Assembly: GCA_020633125.1 (NCBI GenBank)
Contig: JACKEH010000033.1
Coordinates: 1 to 48,430, forward strand
DNA from: Sandaracinus sp.
Lineage (GTDB): Bacteria; Myxococcota_A; Polyangia; Polyangiales; Houyiibacteriaceae
Reading direction: 5' to 3'
DNA: 48,430 nt
Made by a program: the position numbers and the translations under genes. This document shows, one piece after another, positions 37,264-45,209 of this stretch (positions are counted from its first letter, which is position 1; every line of letters starts with the position of its first letter). The notes beneath the pieces were generated by a model. It searched no databases and had not been told where the DNA came from. It was given only the letters and a program-made list of their open reading frames with translations.

Positions 37264-37989
37264 TCAAGGCAGCGTGATGCCGAGCGCCTTCAGCTGCGCT
37301 TCGGCCTGCGGTTCCCACCCGCGGTTGGCGGCAGGGCTCGCTGGGCTCGGGTGCAAGACGGTCCCGAACTCCACGTCGAAGCCATCGAGCGCCAAACGCG
37401 CCCGGCTCTCGGCCCACGTGCCCACGCCGATCACGCGCTTCGGTTTCAGGTGGCGCACCACGTCGCGCAGCGCTTCGTCGCACACGGCGAAGAGCGGGTC
37501 GCGCTCGTTCGCCGGCAGCTTCTCGGGGACTCGGTTCTTTCCGGTCGCGCCTTCCATGAAAACGAGCGGGCAGTAGTTCACGACGAAGAAGCGCTCGAAG
37601 AAACGCTCCGGCGTCTCGAAGCGGGTCTTGGCCCAGCCCCAGAGGCGTCGTCCGCTCACCTCGGAGCGTTTGCAGGCGAAGCCCTCGATGGGTCGCTTCG
37701 GATGCTCCACCGCCGGCTTGTCGACGGGCGCCTCGACCCCGAGCCAGTCGCGTGCGTGCTCGATCTCTCCGAAAGGAATTCCGGTTTGAGCCATGCCGAA
37801 GGGGCCGGGGTTCATGCCGAGAAAGAGCGCTTCTTTGGGGCCCGATCCGAAGCGTCGAAGGTAGAGCTCGTGGGGCCGGCGCGCGTAGGCAAGGGGGTTG
37901 TACACGTGGGTGACGGGCTCGGCGAAACGGAGCGCGTCCACGGCGTCGGAGAGCGCGCGGTCGATCGCCACCAGACGGGGTAGGGCCAT
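37264..37989 (-). CDS. SMUG1-type uracil-DNA glycosylase
   Basis: A 241-residue monofunctional uracil-DNA glycosylase of the single-strand-selective SMUG1 family, removing uracil (and oxidised uracils) from DNA in base-excision repair. The active site is GMNPGPFGMAQTGIPFG, with Asn60 as the water-positioning residue; NYCPLVF carries Asn138; and HPSPASPAANRGW at 213-225 gives His213 and the DNA intercalation loop. Length and motifs match the family. ATG at 37989 fits the conserved start; longer upstream frame ignored. It converges with the oxidase gene. Confidence 0.92.
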   Translation of the reverse strand: MALPRLVAIDRALSDAVDALRFAEPVTHVYNPLAYARRPHELYLRRFGSGPKEALFLGMNPGPFGMAQTGIPFGEIEHARDWLGVEAPVDKPAVEHPKRPIEGFACKRSEVSGRRLWGWAKTRFETPERFFERFFVVNYCPLVFMEGATGKNRVPEKLPANERDPLFAVCDEALRDVVRHLKPKRVIGVGTWAESRARLALDGFDVEFGTVLHPSPASPAANRGWEPQAEAQLKALGITLP

Positions 37990-38270
37990 GGGGCGCACCC
38001 TACCTCGTCTTCGGCCCGCTGCAGGCCTCGGCCCGGCTTTTGGGGTGGGGGCCTCGTCGACGTTTGTGAGCGCAATTCGCGCCACGAAAACCGGGGTCTG
38101 GCGTCCCCGGTGGGGGGCGCGCCCCCCTTTTCGTGAAAGGGACTCCGCGGAAGGATTGGCCAATTCGCTGGATCGGGGCTTGCTCCGCGCGGACCCACGA
38201 TCGGGCCCTCGATCGCAGCCGTGGAACTGGTGTGCGATTGTTGCGCACTGTCCCTGGCGGAGGACCTCGG
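37990..38270. promoter_or_regulatory. Divergent intergenic region with palindromes
   Basis: Between the SMUG1-like gene and the DUF1592 gene. GGGGGGCGCGCCCCCC at 38112-38127 is a perfect palindrome followed by TTTT, terminator-like although no plus-strand gene precedes it. ATTGGCCAAT at 38155-38164 is a perfect 10-bp palindrome and a candidate operator. The DUF1592 gene has a strong GGCGGAGG ribosome site at its end. Confidence 0.4.
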
Positions 38271-39893
38271 ATGCGACGCTCCCTGCTCCTGACAACGGCC
38301 CTTGCCCTCGCGTGCGAGGGTTCGATCGGCGACCCGACGCCCTACGATCCTTCCGACCCGGAGTCGTGTCGGCGCACCGGGCGATGCGAGTCTGTCAGCG
38401 GTCCTCCGCAGACGAGCGCATACCCGCGCCTCTCGCACCCGCAGTGGGAGAACACGGTTCGTGATCTCTTCGGGTGGGACGAGCTGCCGGGCCTCTCGGC
38501 GACGTTCGCGGCCGACCCGAGCGGCACCACGAACTTCGACAACGACGGCACGGTCCTCCAGGTCACGTCGAATCACTGGGCCGACTACCAAAGCGCCGCC
38601 GAGGTGATCGCCGCGCGGGTGATCGACGACCCGGCCGCGAAAGCCCGCATGACGGGTGGCTCGAGCGAGCCTCGCGCGCTCTACGAGGCGTTCCTTCATC
38701 GTGCGTTCCGGCGGCCGGCCCGCGCGGGTGAGGTCGACACCTACGTCGCGCTTCACGAGCAGGGTCCGACGCACTATCCGGCGCTGCCCGCCTTCGACGC
38801 CGGCCTTCGGCTGGCGCTCGAGGCGATCCTTCAATCGCCCTTCTTCCTCTACCGTGACGAGGACGGCGAGGTTCGCGACGGAGTCGTGCAGCTCGATTCG
38901 CACCAGCTCGCGTCGCGTCTCTCCTACGCGCTCTGGGACACGATGCCCGACGACACGCTCTTCGCGGCGGCCGACGACGGCGACCTCGAGAGCAGCGACG
39001 GCCTTCGTGCGCAGACCTTCCGGATGCTCGACGACGACCGCGCTCGGGCGAAGGTCGAAGACTTCCACCGTCAGCTCTTCGAGCTCGAGACCTACGACGC
39101 GATCACGATCGATGGTTTCTCGAACGACCTCGGTCGGACCATGCGCTTGGAGACCGAGCGCTTCGCGACGTCGGTCATCCTCGATGACGACGGCAGCCTC
39201 CAAGACCTGCTCACCGCGCCGTACTCCTACGTCAACGAAGAGCTCGCGGAGCTCTACGGGCTCGAAGGCGTGACCGGCACCGAGCTTCGCCGCGTCGACC
39301 TCGACCCGACCCAACGTGCCGGCCTCTTCACCCATCCGGGGTTCCTCGCACGCAAGCGCGGCGACACCGCGCCGATCCTCCGCGGCGTGTACCTCAACAT
39401 GCGCGTGCTCTGCGCGAGCCTCCCGACCCCGCCGGTGTTCGAGCCGCCGGTCCAACGCGGCACCACGCGACGCGAGCGTGTCGACAGCGTCACGGGCCTC
39501 GGCACGTGCGGAGAGACCTGCCACGCCGGCGTCATCAACCCGATCGGCTTCGCGTTCGAGACCTTCGACGACGAGGGACGTTGGCGCGACACCGACAACG
39601 GGGTGTCGGTCGACGCGACGTCGAGCTACTGGTTCGGCGACGAAGAGGTCGCCTACGACGGCCCCGTCGAGCTCATGGGCGCGATCGCCAGCAGCGACAT
39701 GGCCCACCGTTGCTACGCGCAGAACTGGATGGAGTTCGCGTTCGGCCGCCCGTTGCAGACGCGCGACGTCGCCACCGTCGAGTCGATCGCGAAGGGCTCG
39801 CTCACGGAGGGTTGGAGCGTGAAGGAGATCTTGGCGGCCTTGGTCGACAGCCCGTCGTTCCGCACGCGCGCCCCGCTTCCGGAGGAGGAGTGA
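38271..39893 (+). CDS. DUF1592/DUF1588-type protein, paired with a DUF1552 gene
   Basis: A 540-residue predicted lipoprotein (MRRSLLLTTALALAC, lipobox Cys15). It has the order of domains seen in planctomycete and myxobacterial DUF1587/1595/1592/1588/1585 proteins: YPRLSHPQWENTVRDLFG, LYEAFLHRAFRRPARAGEV, AILQSPFFLYRDEDG, SYVNEELAELYG, THPGFLARKRGDTAPILRG and the C-terminal NWMEFAFGRPL. The usual CxxCH haem-type motif appears as TCGETCHAGVINPIGFAFE, i.e. Cys-x3-Cys-His with an extra residue. Function unknown; related proteins are exported and may be c-type cytochrome-like. Strong ribosome site; 2 bases separate its stop from the DUF1552 gene. Confidence 0.82.
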   Translation: MRRSLLLTTALALACEGSIGDPTPYDPSDPESCRRTGRCESVSGPPQTSAYPRLSHPQWENTVRDLFGWDELPGLSATFAADPSGTTNFDNDGTVLQVTSNHWADYQSAAEVIAARVIDDPAAKARMTGGSSEPRALYEAFLHRAFRRPARAGEVDTYVALHEQGPTHYPALPAFDAGLRLALEAILQSPFFLYRDEDGEVRDGVVQLDSHQLASRLSYALWDTMPDDTLFAAADDGDLESSDGLRAQTFRMLDDDRARAKVEDFHRQLFELETYDAITIDGFSNDLGRTMRLETERFATSVILDDDGSLQDLLTAPYSYVNEELAELYGLEGVTGTELRRVDLDPTQRAGLFTHPGFLARKRGDTAPILRGVYLNMRVLCASLPTPPVFEPPVQRGTTRRERVDSVTGLGTCGETCHAGVINPIGFAFETFDDEGRWRDTDNGVSVDATSSYWFGDEEVAYDGPVELMGAIASSDMAHRCYAQNWMEFAFGRPLQTRDVATVESIAKGSLTEGWSVKEILAALVDSPSFRTRAPLPEEE

Positions 39894-39895
39894 TC

Positions 39896-41359
39896 ATGGC
39901 CAAGCAAGCGAAGAAGCCTGGCTTCGGTCGGCGGCTCTTTCTCCGCGGTGCGGGCACGGCCGTGCTCGGGCTGCCCTTCCTCGAGTCGTTCGTGCGCGCG
40001 CCCCGCGCGAAGGCCGCGCCCTCGGACTACAGCTTCGCGGTCTGGTGTCGGCAGGCGAACGGCGTCGCGCAGGCGGACCTTCAATGGGACGAGGCGCGCG
40101 CCGAGCCCGACCTCTTCTGGCCGACCGCGACGGGGCGCCTGACGCGCGAGAGCCTCGCGGCCATGAGCACCCAGGCGCTCTCCGAGCTCGCGGATCATGC
40201 CGACGTGTTGTTGCCGGTCGCGGGGCTTCGGTTTCCCTTCCCGGGCAACGGCTGCGGACACAGCGGCGGCGGCAACCAGGTGCTCACGGCCGCGCGCGTG
40301 TCCGACACGCCGAGCGGGAACGAGTCGCTCTCGATGGGCGAGTCGGTCGACAACCGGCTCGCGCGCGAGCTCGCGTCGTCGACCACGGAGCCGCTGACCC
40401 TCTTCACCGGTCGCAAGAGCGGCTACCTGCCCGAGGTGCTCTCGTACCGCGGGCCGCGTGATCTGCGCGCCGCCGAGAACGATCCTTTCCTCGTCTACTC
40501 GCGCATGGTCGGCATGTCCGGGCGAAGCGACGAAGAGGTCAACGCGGCGCGCCTGCGCCAAGCGAGCGTGAACGACCTCGTGCGCGAGCAGATGACGTGG
40601 CTCCTGAGCCGCGACCTCAGCGGCGCGGACCGTCGACGACTCGACCTTCATTTCTCGGCGATTCGCGACCTCGAAGTGACGATGGGCTGCAACCTGCCCG
40701 CGATGCGCGAGATGGAGCTCGACGGCGTCGACCCGCTCTCGGAGGGCAACTACCAAGTCGTCACGCAGATGCACATCGACGTCATCGCGATCGCGCTGAG
40801 CTGCGGGTACACGCGCTCGGCGACGCTGCAGATGGGCAACGGCAACGACGGAACGCAGCACGTGATCCCCGGCGTGAACGGCGGCGCGGCGCTCCCGCGC
40901 TACCACCAGATCTCGCACCGAATCTTCAGCGATGGCTCCGAGGGCGATCCGATTGCGGGCGCGCATGGCCTGCACCACCAGGTCGACCGGATGCACGCGC
41001 GGCTCTTCAAGTACCTGCTCGATCGGCTCGCCGAGCGCACCACGCCGGATGGGGACCGCCTCCTCGACGTGGGCACCGCGTGCTGGACGAACGACCTCGG
41101 CGCAGGCGTGAGCCACACGTACAACAACGTGCCCTTCGTCTTCGCGGGCAGCCTCGGCGGCAACCTCGCCGTCGGTCAGTACGTCAACGTTCGCGAGGGC
41201 AACACGTACCTCCCGCACAACCGGATGTTCAACACCATCCTCAGCGCGGCGGGCGTGCGGAAGGGCGACGGGAGCTTGGTCGACGACTTCGGCGACGAGA
41301 GCCTGCCGCGTGGGTTGCTCGACGCGATGGTCGACCCGAGCGGACCGGCTTGGAGCTGA
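39896..41359 (+). CDS. DUF1552 family Tat-exported protein
   Basis: A 487-residue protein whose N-terminus GFGRRLFLRGAGTAVLGLP is a twin-arginine (Tat) signal, so it is probably exported folded, possibly with a cofactor. The body matches DUF1552: ADVLLPVAGLRFPFPGNGCGH, DIDVIAIALSCGYTRSATLQ (here written MHIDVIAIALSCGY), GAHGLHHQVDRMHARLFKYLL and TACWTNDLGAG. The ribosome site GGAGGAGGAG overlaps the end of the preceding DUF1592 gene, indicating coupling; the pair is commonly linked in Planctomycetes and Myxococcota. Function unknown. Confidence 0.85.
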   Translation: MAKQAKKPGFGRRLFLRGAGTAVLGLPFLESFVRAPRAKAAPSDYSFAVWCRQANGVAQADLQWDEARAEPDLFWPTATGRLTRESLAAMSTQALSELADHADVLLPVAGLRFPFPGNGCGHSGGGNQVLTAARVSDTPSGNESLSMGESVDNRLARELASSTTEPLTLFTGRKSGYLPEVLSYRGPRDLRAAENDPFLVYSRMVGMSGRSDEEVNAARLRQASVNDLVREQMTWLLSRDLSGADRRRLDLHFSAIRDLEVTMGCNLPAMREMELDGVDPLSEGNYQVVTQMHIDVIAIALSCGYTRSATLQMGNGNDGTQHVIPGVNGGAALPRYHQISHRIFSDGSEGDPIAGAHGLHHQVDRMHARLFKYLLDRLAERTTPDGDRLLDVGTACWTNDLGAGVSHTYNNVPFVFAGSLGGNLAVGQYVNVREGNTYLPHNRMFNTILSAAGVRKGDGSLVDDFGDESLPRGLLDAMVDPSGPAWS

Positions 41360-41368
41360 ACGAGCTGG

Positions 41369-41394
41369 GGAGGTTCCCGCGTCCGGGAGCCTCC
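41369..41394 (+). terminator. Hairpin terminator of the DUF1592/DUF1552 operon
   Basis: GGAGGTTCCCG (41369-41379) pairs with CGGGAGCCTCC (41384-41394) with one wobble, 9 bases after the stop. No T-run. A second 7-bp hairpin, TCGCACG-TTCT-CGTGCGA, follows at 41437-41454. Confidence 0.5.
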
Positions 41395-41581
41395 GTGGTG
41401 TCGCGTGTGACCCGCGTGACTTGGGTTGTCTCGGTGTCGCACGTTCTCGTGCGATGCCGCTGCACGACAATCCGTCCGTGTCGGAAGATCCATGAACATC
41501 GGTCGTACCCTCATCGCGGACGATTGAAGCAGCGAAGCGCCCAGTGGCGGGTGTCGTCGCTTGCACCGTCCGGGAGGAACG

Positions 41582-43240
41582 ATGAGCAGCAAGAAGGCGC
41601 CGAAGAATCCGTGGACGAAGGCGCAGCGCGCGCAGCTCAGTGCCATTCTTCATCCCAATCCCAACGACCCTCCGGACTTCCTTCCGACGGCCGAAGTGGC
41701 TTGGGCGAAGACGGGCTTCGAGATGCCGGCGGAGTGGAACGAGGACGCCGACCGGGACGTGATCGAACGCGCGCAGGATGCGACGGACGATGTCTCGACG
41801 GCGCTGACCGACTACTTCGTCGCGTCGCGCGGACTCGAGGCGGCGCTCGCGACCTATACCTGCATGTTCGAGCGCTCGAACCTCGGCTTCGACGACTTTC
41901 GCAAGCACTGCTACGCGGCCGACGAAGCGACCTTCGCCCGAGTACGCACGTGGCTGACGGAGGATTGGGACGATCTCTCGTTCGGCACGAAGGTGGCGCG
42001 AGCGTTCGTCTTGAGCCGCGATCCGAGCGTGGCGGCGTCGCTGATCGACCCGATGCCGGAGTGGAGCTTCGTGAGCGGCGCGGCGCTCGTCGCAGTCGGC
42101 GATCCGACGCTCGCGGCGAAGATCCTCGGTGCGTCTCCCGCGAAGGCGTGGGGTATTCGGGAAGTCTTCGACCTCGTCGAGATGTACGGAGGCGCGGCGC
42201 AGCCTCTGATCGCCGAGCTGCTCGCTCGCTTCGAGGGCAAGGCGGCCGGGCGCAAACCCTTCGAGCAAGCGATGAAGCTCGCGGCGGCGCTGGCGGAGTC
42301 GAGTGACGCGCCCGCCGTGGCGCTCGAGGTTCCGGCGGCGGTCGCGGGACCGACCCTGCCCGAAGAAGCCGACTACAAGGGCATTCAAGCCGTGGTCGCA
42401 GGCAAGTTCGACCTGCCGGACGAGCTCGTGCGCGCACGCCTCGCCGCGCGTGGAATCTGGACCAGCGCCAAGACTCCGGCGAAGCAGAGCGCGGCCTACT
42501 TCGAAGGCGAGGGCGCCAAGCCGGACCTTCGCGCGAAAGCCGAGAAGCACGGCGTGCCGATCTTCGGGCCGGCCGAGGTGGCGACCCTCCTCGCGACGCC
42601 GCTCTTTCGGTTTCGCGAGCGCATCGAGGCCAGGATTCGCAGCGAGCTCGACGGCGTGCTCGACGTCGCGACGTGGTACGTGGGTGAGCCGGCGGACGCG
42701 GCGCGTCTGGACGCGGCGGAGAAGACGCTCGGGGTGCTCGACCCGACGCTTCGCGCTCTCTACGCGCAATGCGATGGACTCCAGCTGCGAAGCGATTGGT
42801 CCAAGGAGCTCACGAGGCAGAAGCTCGAGCCGACGCTTCGTAGCTGGGGCGACGTCGGAGATTCCTCTGGCGGCGAGCTCGGGCGCGGTTCGGCGAGCAC
42901 GCTCGCGATCCTTCCCTTGAACGAGTTGCTCGAGAGCCAGAGCTTCTTCGGGGACCCGAAGGATGGCCGAGGACGCGAGGTGCAGATCGGCCGTCGACGC
43001 GTCGACCTCGAGTACTTCCTTCGAAACGCGTACCTCTTCGACTTCTGGTACGACTACTACCCCGTCGCGCTCTTCGTCGACCGTGAGCGCGGCGAGTCGT
43101 GGGTCGTGTTCGGGGACGACCACGGCGCGGTCTGGGACGACCCGGACGCGCAAAGCGTGGAGTCGTACCTGGAGCGCCTCTCCGTGCACGGCTTGGGCGG
43201 TCGTTCCCGCGGCAAACGAAGCGTGTCGCGCAACGTCTGA
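41582..43240 (+). CDS. BRCT plus SUKH (SMI1/KNR4) domain protein
   Basis: A 552-residue cytoplasmic protein with no signal peptide. Residues 1 to about 260 are helical and unrecognised. Residues about 263-335 read like a BRCT domain (ADYKGIQAVVAGKFDLPDEL, ARLAARGIWTSAKTPAKQSA, YFEGEGAKPDLRAKAEKHGV, PIFGPAEVATLL). The C-terminal part from about 365 is SUKH-like (YVGEPADAARLDAAEKTLG, VLDPTLRALYAQCDGLQL...FWYDYYPVALFVDRERGESW), the fold of SMI1/KNR4 and many toxin-immunity proteins. GGGAGG precedes ATG at 41582. No toxin gene is adjacent, so an immunity role is not supported here; a protein-interaction role is inferred. Confidence 0.7.
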   Translation: MSSKKAPKNPWTKAQRAQLSAILHPNPNDPPDFLPTAEVAWAKTGFEMPAEWNEDADRDVIERAQDATDDVSTALTDYFVASRGLEAALATYTCMFERSNLGFDDFRKHCYAADEATFARVRTWLTEDWDDLSFGTKVARAFVLSRDPSVAASLIDPMPEWSFVSGAALVAVGDPTLAAKILGASPAKAWGIREVFDLVEMYGGAAQPLIAELLARFEGKAAGRKPFEQAMKLAAALAESSDAPAVALEVPAAVAGPTLPEEADYKGIQAVVAGKFDLPDELVRARLAARGIWTSAKTPAKQSAAYFEGEGAKPDLRAKAEKHGVPIFGPAEVATLLATPLFRFRERIEARIRSELDGVLDVATWYVGEPADAARLDAAEKTLGVLDPTLRALYAQCDGLQLRSDWSKELTRQKLEPTLRSWGDVGDSSGGELGRGSASTLAILPLNELLESQSFFGDPKDGRGREVQIGRRRVDLEYFLRNAYLFDFWYDYYPVALFVDRERGESWVVFGDDHGAVWDDPDAQSVESYLERLSVHGLGGRSRGKRSVSRNV

Positions 43241-43322
43241 CGTCGTGCCGGCTCGGGCGAGGAGGCGACGCTACGGGCGGACGACGTGCGTGATGTTCGA
43301 ACCTGAGTCGGTTCGTGCGCGC

Positions 43323-43888
43323 TCACTCCTCGGTGTCGAGCAAACCTTCGCGGTGCGCATAGCTGACCACGTCGCGTACGTCCTCGACGCCGAGCTTCTT
43401 TCGGACCCGCTCCGCGTACGTGTAGACCGTGCTGAGCGAGAGGCCGAGCTCGAACGCGATCTCTTTCGGTCGTTTGCTCGCCAGCAGCGCGTCGAACACG
43501 GCGCGCTCCTGGCCGCTCGAGCCGTGGTGGGGCGCCACGTGGGCATCGGGGAAGTACGAAGCGCCGGTGGCGACCTCGCGTACCGCTTCGACGAGCACCT
43601 CGAGGTCGGCGTCTTTGGACACCACCCCTCGCGCGCCGGCGGCGACGAGCGCGTCCACGCGCACGCCGAAGGGGGACCGCGTGAAGAGCACGACGTGGGT
43701 CCCGGCTTCGACGAGCGCTGCGACGAGGGCTTCGCCGCGACGTCGGCTCGAAGCGCCACGAAACGTGCGGGGTCGGTCACCCCGTTCTGCTGCGCGACCA
43801 CCGAGAAGCCGGGTTGATCGGCGAGGAAGGTGGCGAGGCCCGCGAGCACCACCGGATGGTCGTCGGCGAGGGCGATTCGAACGCTCAT
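43323..43888 (-). pseudogene. NarL-type response regulator, deleted phospho-acceptor segment and frameshift
   Basis: Frame 1 gives the receiver N-terminus MSVRIALADDHPVVLAGLATFLADQ with the acidic Asp pair. The signal-transmission half is in a different frame: RRRGEALVAALVEAG, VVLFTRSPFGVR (conserved Thr), VVSKDAD (conserved Lys) and a LuxR-type HTH (RPKEIAFELGLSLSTVYTYAER). From the Asp pair to the Thr only about 58 residues remain instead of about 73, and no frame contains a DVVxLD strand. About 14-15 residues including the phospho-acceptor Asp are therefore missing, with a frame change, near 43740-43770. This is a genuine deletion, not a single-base error. Probably the partner of the kinase at 45210. 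Confidence 0.7.
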
Positions 43889-43980
43889 GCGTGCGTTCCC
43901 GAGGAGGCCACGGCGTCGTCGTGCGAGAGCGCCCAGACCGTCGGAGCCTCTGAGTAGCCGTTGCGCGGAGGCGCTGCGTG

Positions 43981-44077
43981 TAGAGGAGTCGCTACGTCGT
44001 GTGGTCGGCGGCGTGTGGAGGGATCGCTACGTCGAAGGTACGTAGAGGAATTGCTACGTCGTGTGGTCGGCGGCGTG
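43981..44077 (+). repeat. Directly repeated 35-bp motif with a third partial copy
   Basis: TAGAGGAGTCGCTACGTCGTG... at 43981-44015 and TAGAGGAATTGCTACGTCGTG... at 44043-44077 agree at 33 of 35 bases, through to TGGTCGGCGGCGTG. A third, shorter copy (GGAGGGATCGCTACGTCG) sits between at about 44017-44034. The shared block GCTACGTCG occurs three times between the broken regulator and the pseudokinase gene, so these may be binding sites or recombination debris. Confidence 0.6.
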
Positions 44078-44256
44078 ACTCGAGGGAAGTCCGGTCGCCT
44101 CGGTGTCGCTCCGCAAGCTCGTTTGGGCGCCGCTACCGAGCGGTGCATCCGCGGCTCCTCACGGAGAACGCGGGTGGCGACCTCGTTCTCGGATTCGTCG
44201 CGGGCCGTCGTGCGCTCGCTCTTGGGGCGCTCGCGAGAAACGGCGATGCTCCGACG

Positions 44257-45027
44257 ATGGGTCCGTATCGCCTTCGAGAGCTCGTTCGAGAGTGCCCGCT
44301 CGGCGCCGTGCACGAGGCACGTGATCTCGACGGGGAGTTGCTTCACGCGTTCGTCGTTCGTGACGAGCACCTGTGTGGCGCGCGTCGTGCGAGCGTTCGT
44401 TCCTTCGTCGACGCGTGGAAAGCGATGTCGCCCCACGACGGCGTCGCGCACGTCGTCGACGTCCAGGACGACGCGCGCTTGGTCGTCTTCGCGCGAGCCG
44501 TCGAAGGAATCGCGGTTGGCTCCTCCTCTGGGCAGCCACCGAACGACGTCGCCGAAGTCGCCCGCGTGCTCGCTCACGCTCACGCCCACGGCGTGGTCCA
44601 CGGCGCGCTGGACGGTGACGTCGTTCGGCGTGTCGGTTCGGGCGTCGCGGTCGTCGACTTCGGCATGGCGGCGTGTGTCGCTCGCCTTCACCCCACGCTC
44701 GCCGGCGGCTACGACGTCCGTCGCGTCCACGGTCTCGCGCCCGAGCTCTTGCGCGCGAAGGGCGCGACTCCGACGCCCGCCTCCGACGTCTACGCGCTCG
44801 GGGTCCTCGCGCACGAGTGGTTCGTGGGCGCGGTCCCCCACGCTCGGCACACGTCGATGATGGAGATCGTCACCGCCACGCTGAGCACGCCGACGCCGCC
44901 CGTGCCCGTCGACGACGGCGAATGGGCCGCGTTGATCCGAGCGATGCTCGCGGAGGATCCCGCGCGAAGACCGAGCGCCGCGCGCGTGGCGACGTTCCAC
45001 CCCGCGTTGGATTGGCCACAGCTCTGA
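44257..45027 (+). CDS. Ser/Thr protein kinase-like pseudokinase
   Basis: About 256 residues with kinase fold features: a weak N-lobe start YRLRELVRECPLGAVHEARD (Gly-rich loop not recognisable), the C-lobe HAHAHGVVHGALDGDVVRRVG, AVVDFGMA, an APE-like GLAPELLRAKG and SDVYALGVLAHEWFVG. The catalytic loop normally reads HRD...N; here it is HGALDGDVV, without the catalytic Asp. The beta-3 Lys region reads HAFVVRD, lacking an obvious VAIK Lys. DFG is kept. A catalytically weak or dead kinase that may still bind nucleotide or partners is inferred. ATG at 44257 has no strong ribosome site; an earlier in-frame start is possible. The frame upstream to 43999 is not kinase-like. Confidence 0.6.
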   Translation: MGPYRLRELVRECPLGAVHEARDLDGELLHAFVVRDEHLCGARRASVRSFVDAWKAMSPHDGVAHVVDVQDDARLVVFARAVEGIAVGSSSGQPPNDVAEVARVLAHAHAHGVVHGALDGDVVRRVGSGVAVVDFGMAACVARLHPTLAGGYDVRRVHGLAPELLRAKGATPTPASDVYALGVLAHEWFVGAVPHARHTSMMEIVTATLSTPTPPVPVDDGEWAALIRAMLAEDPARRPSAARVATFHPALDWPQL

Positions 45028-45047
45028 TCACGCGGAGGGATGGGCTC

Positions 45048-45206
45048 GAGCCCTCGCTCCGTGGCGTGCTCGCCGTCCGGCCCTACACGCACACCGACCA
45101 CTACTGGCAGGTCTACTTCGACGGCAACCGCGCCATCCGAGACACCCTCCGAGCGGCGGGCTATCCCGTGCCTTGGCAGCGACACCAACTCGGTCGGGAG
45201 AGCTGA
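45048..45206 (+). pseudogene. Remnant of the C-terminus of an MscS-type mechanosensitive channel
   Basis: A 52-codon stretch in the frame ending at 45206 reads ...RGVLAVRPYTHTDHYWQVYF DGNRAIRDTLRAAGYPVP..., the typical C-terminal cytoplasmic end of MscS channels (LAVRPYxHTDHYWQVYFDTN). Nothing upstream in this frame encodes the channel's membrane segments; instead it overlaps the end of the pseudokinase gene in another frame. It is therefore gene debris, left between a plus-strand pseudokinase and the minus-strand histidine kinase (stop at 45210). Confidence 0.6.
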
Positions 45207-45209
45207 TGC

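Noticed and set aside
38112..38131. GGGGGGCGCGCCCCCC plus TTTT as a gene terminator
   Set aside because: No plus-strand gene ends upstream of it, so it is only noted as a palindrome in the divergent region.
39713..43189. Minus-strand ORF of over 1,100 codons
   Set aside because: It runs antisense to DUF1552 and BRCT-SUKH genes, is rich in Arg/Glu/Val/Ala and contains no recognisable motif; long spurious ORFs are expected at this GC content.
41582..43240. Toxin-immunity pair based on the SUKH domain
   Set aside because: No toxin or polymorphic-toxin gene lies beside it, and the BRCT-like region is atypical for immunity proteins.
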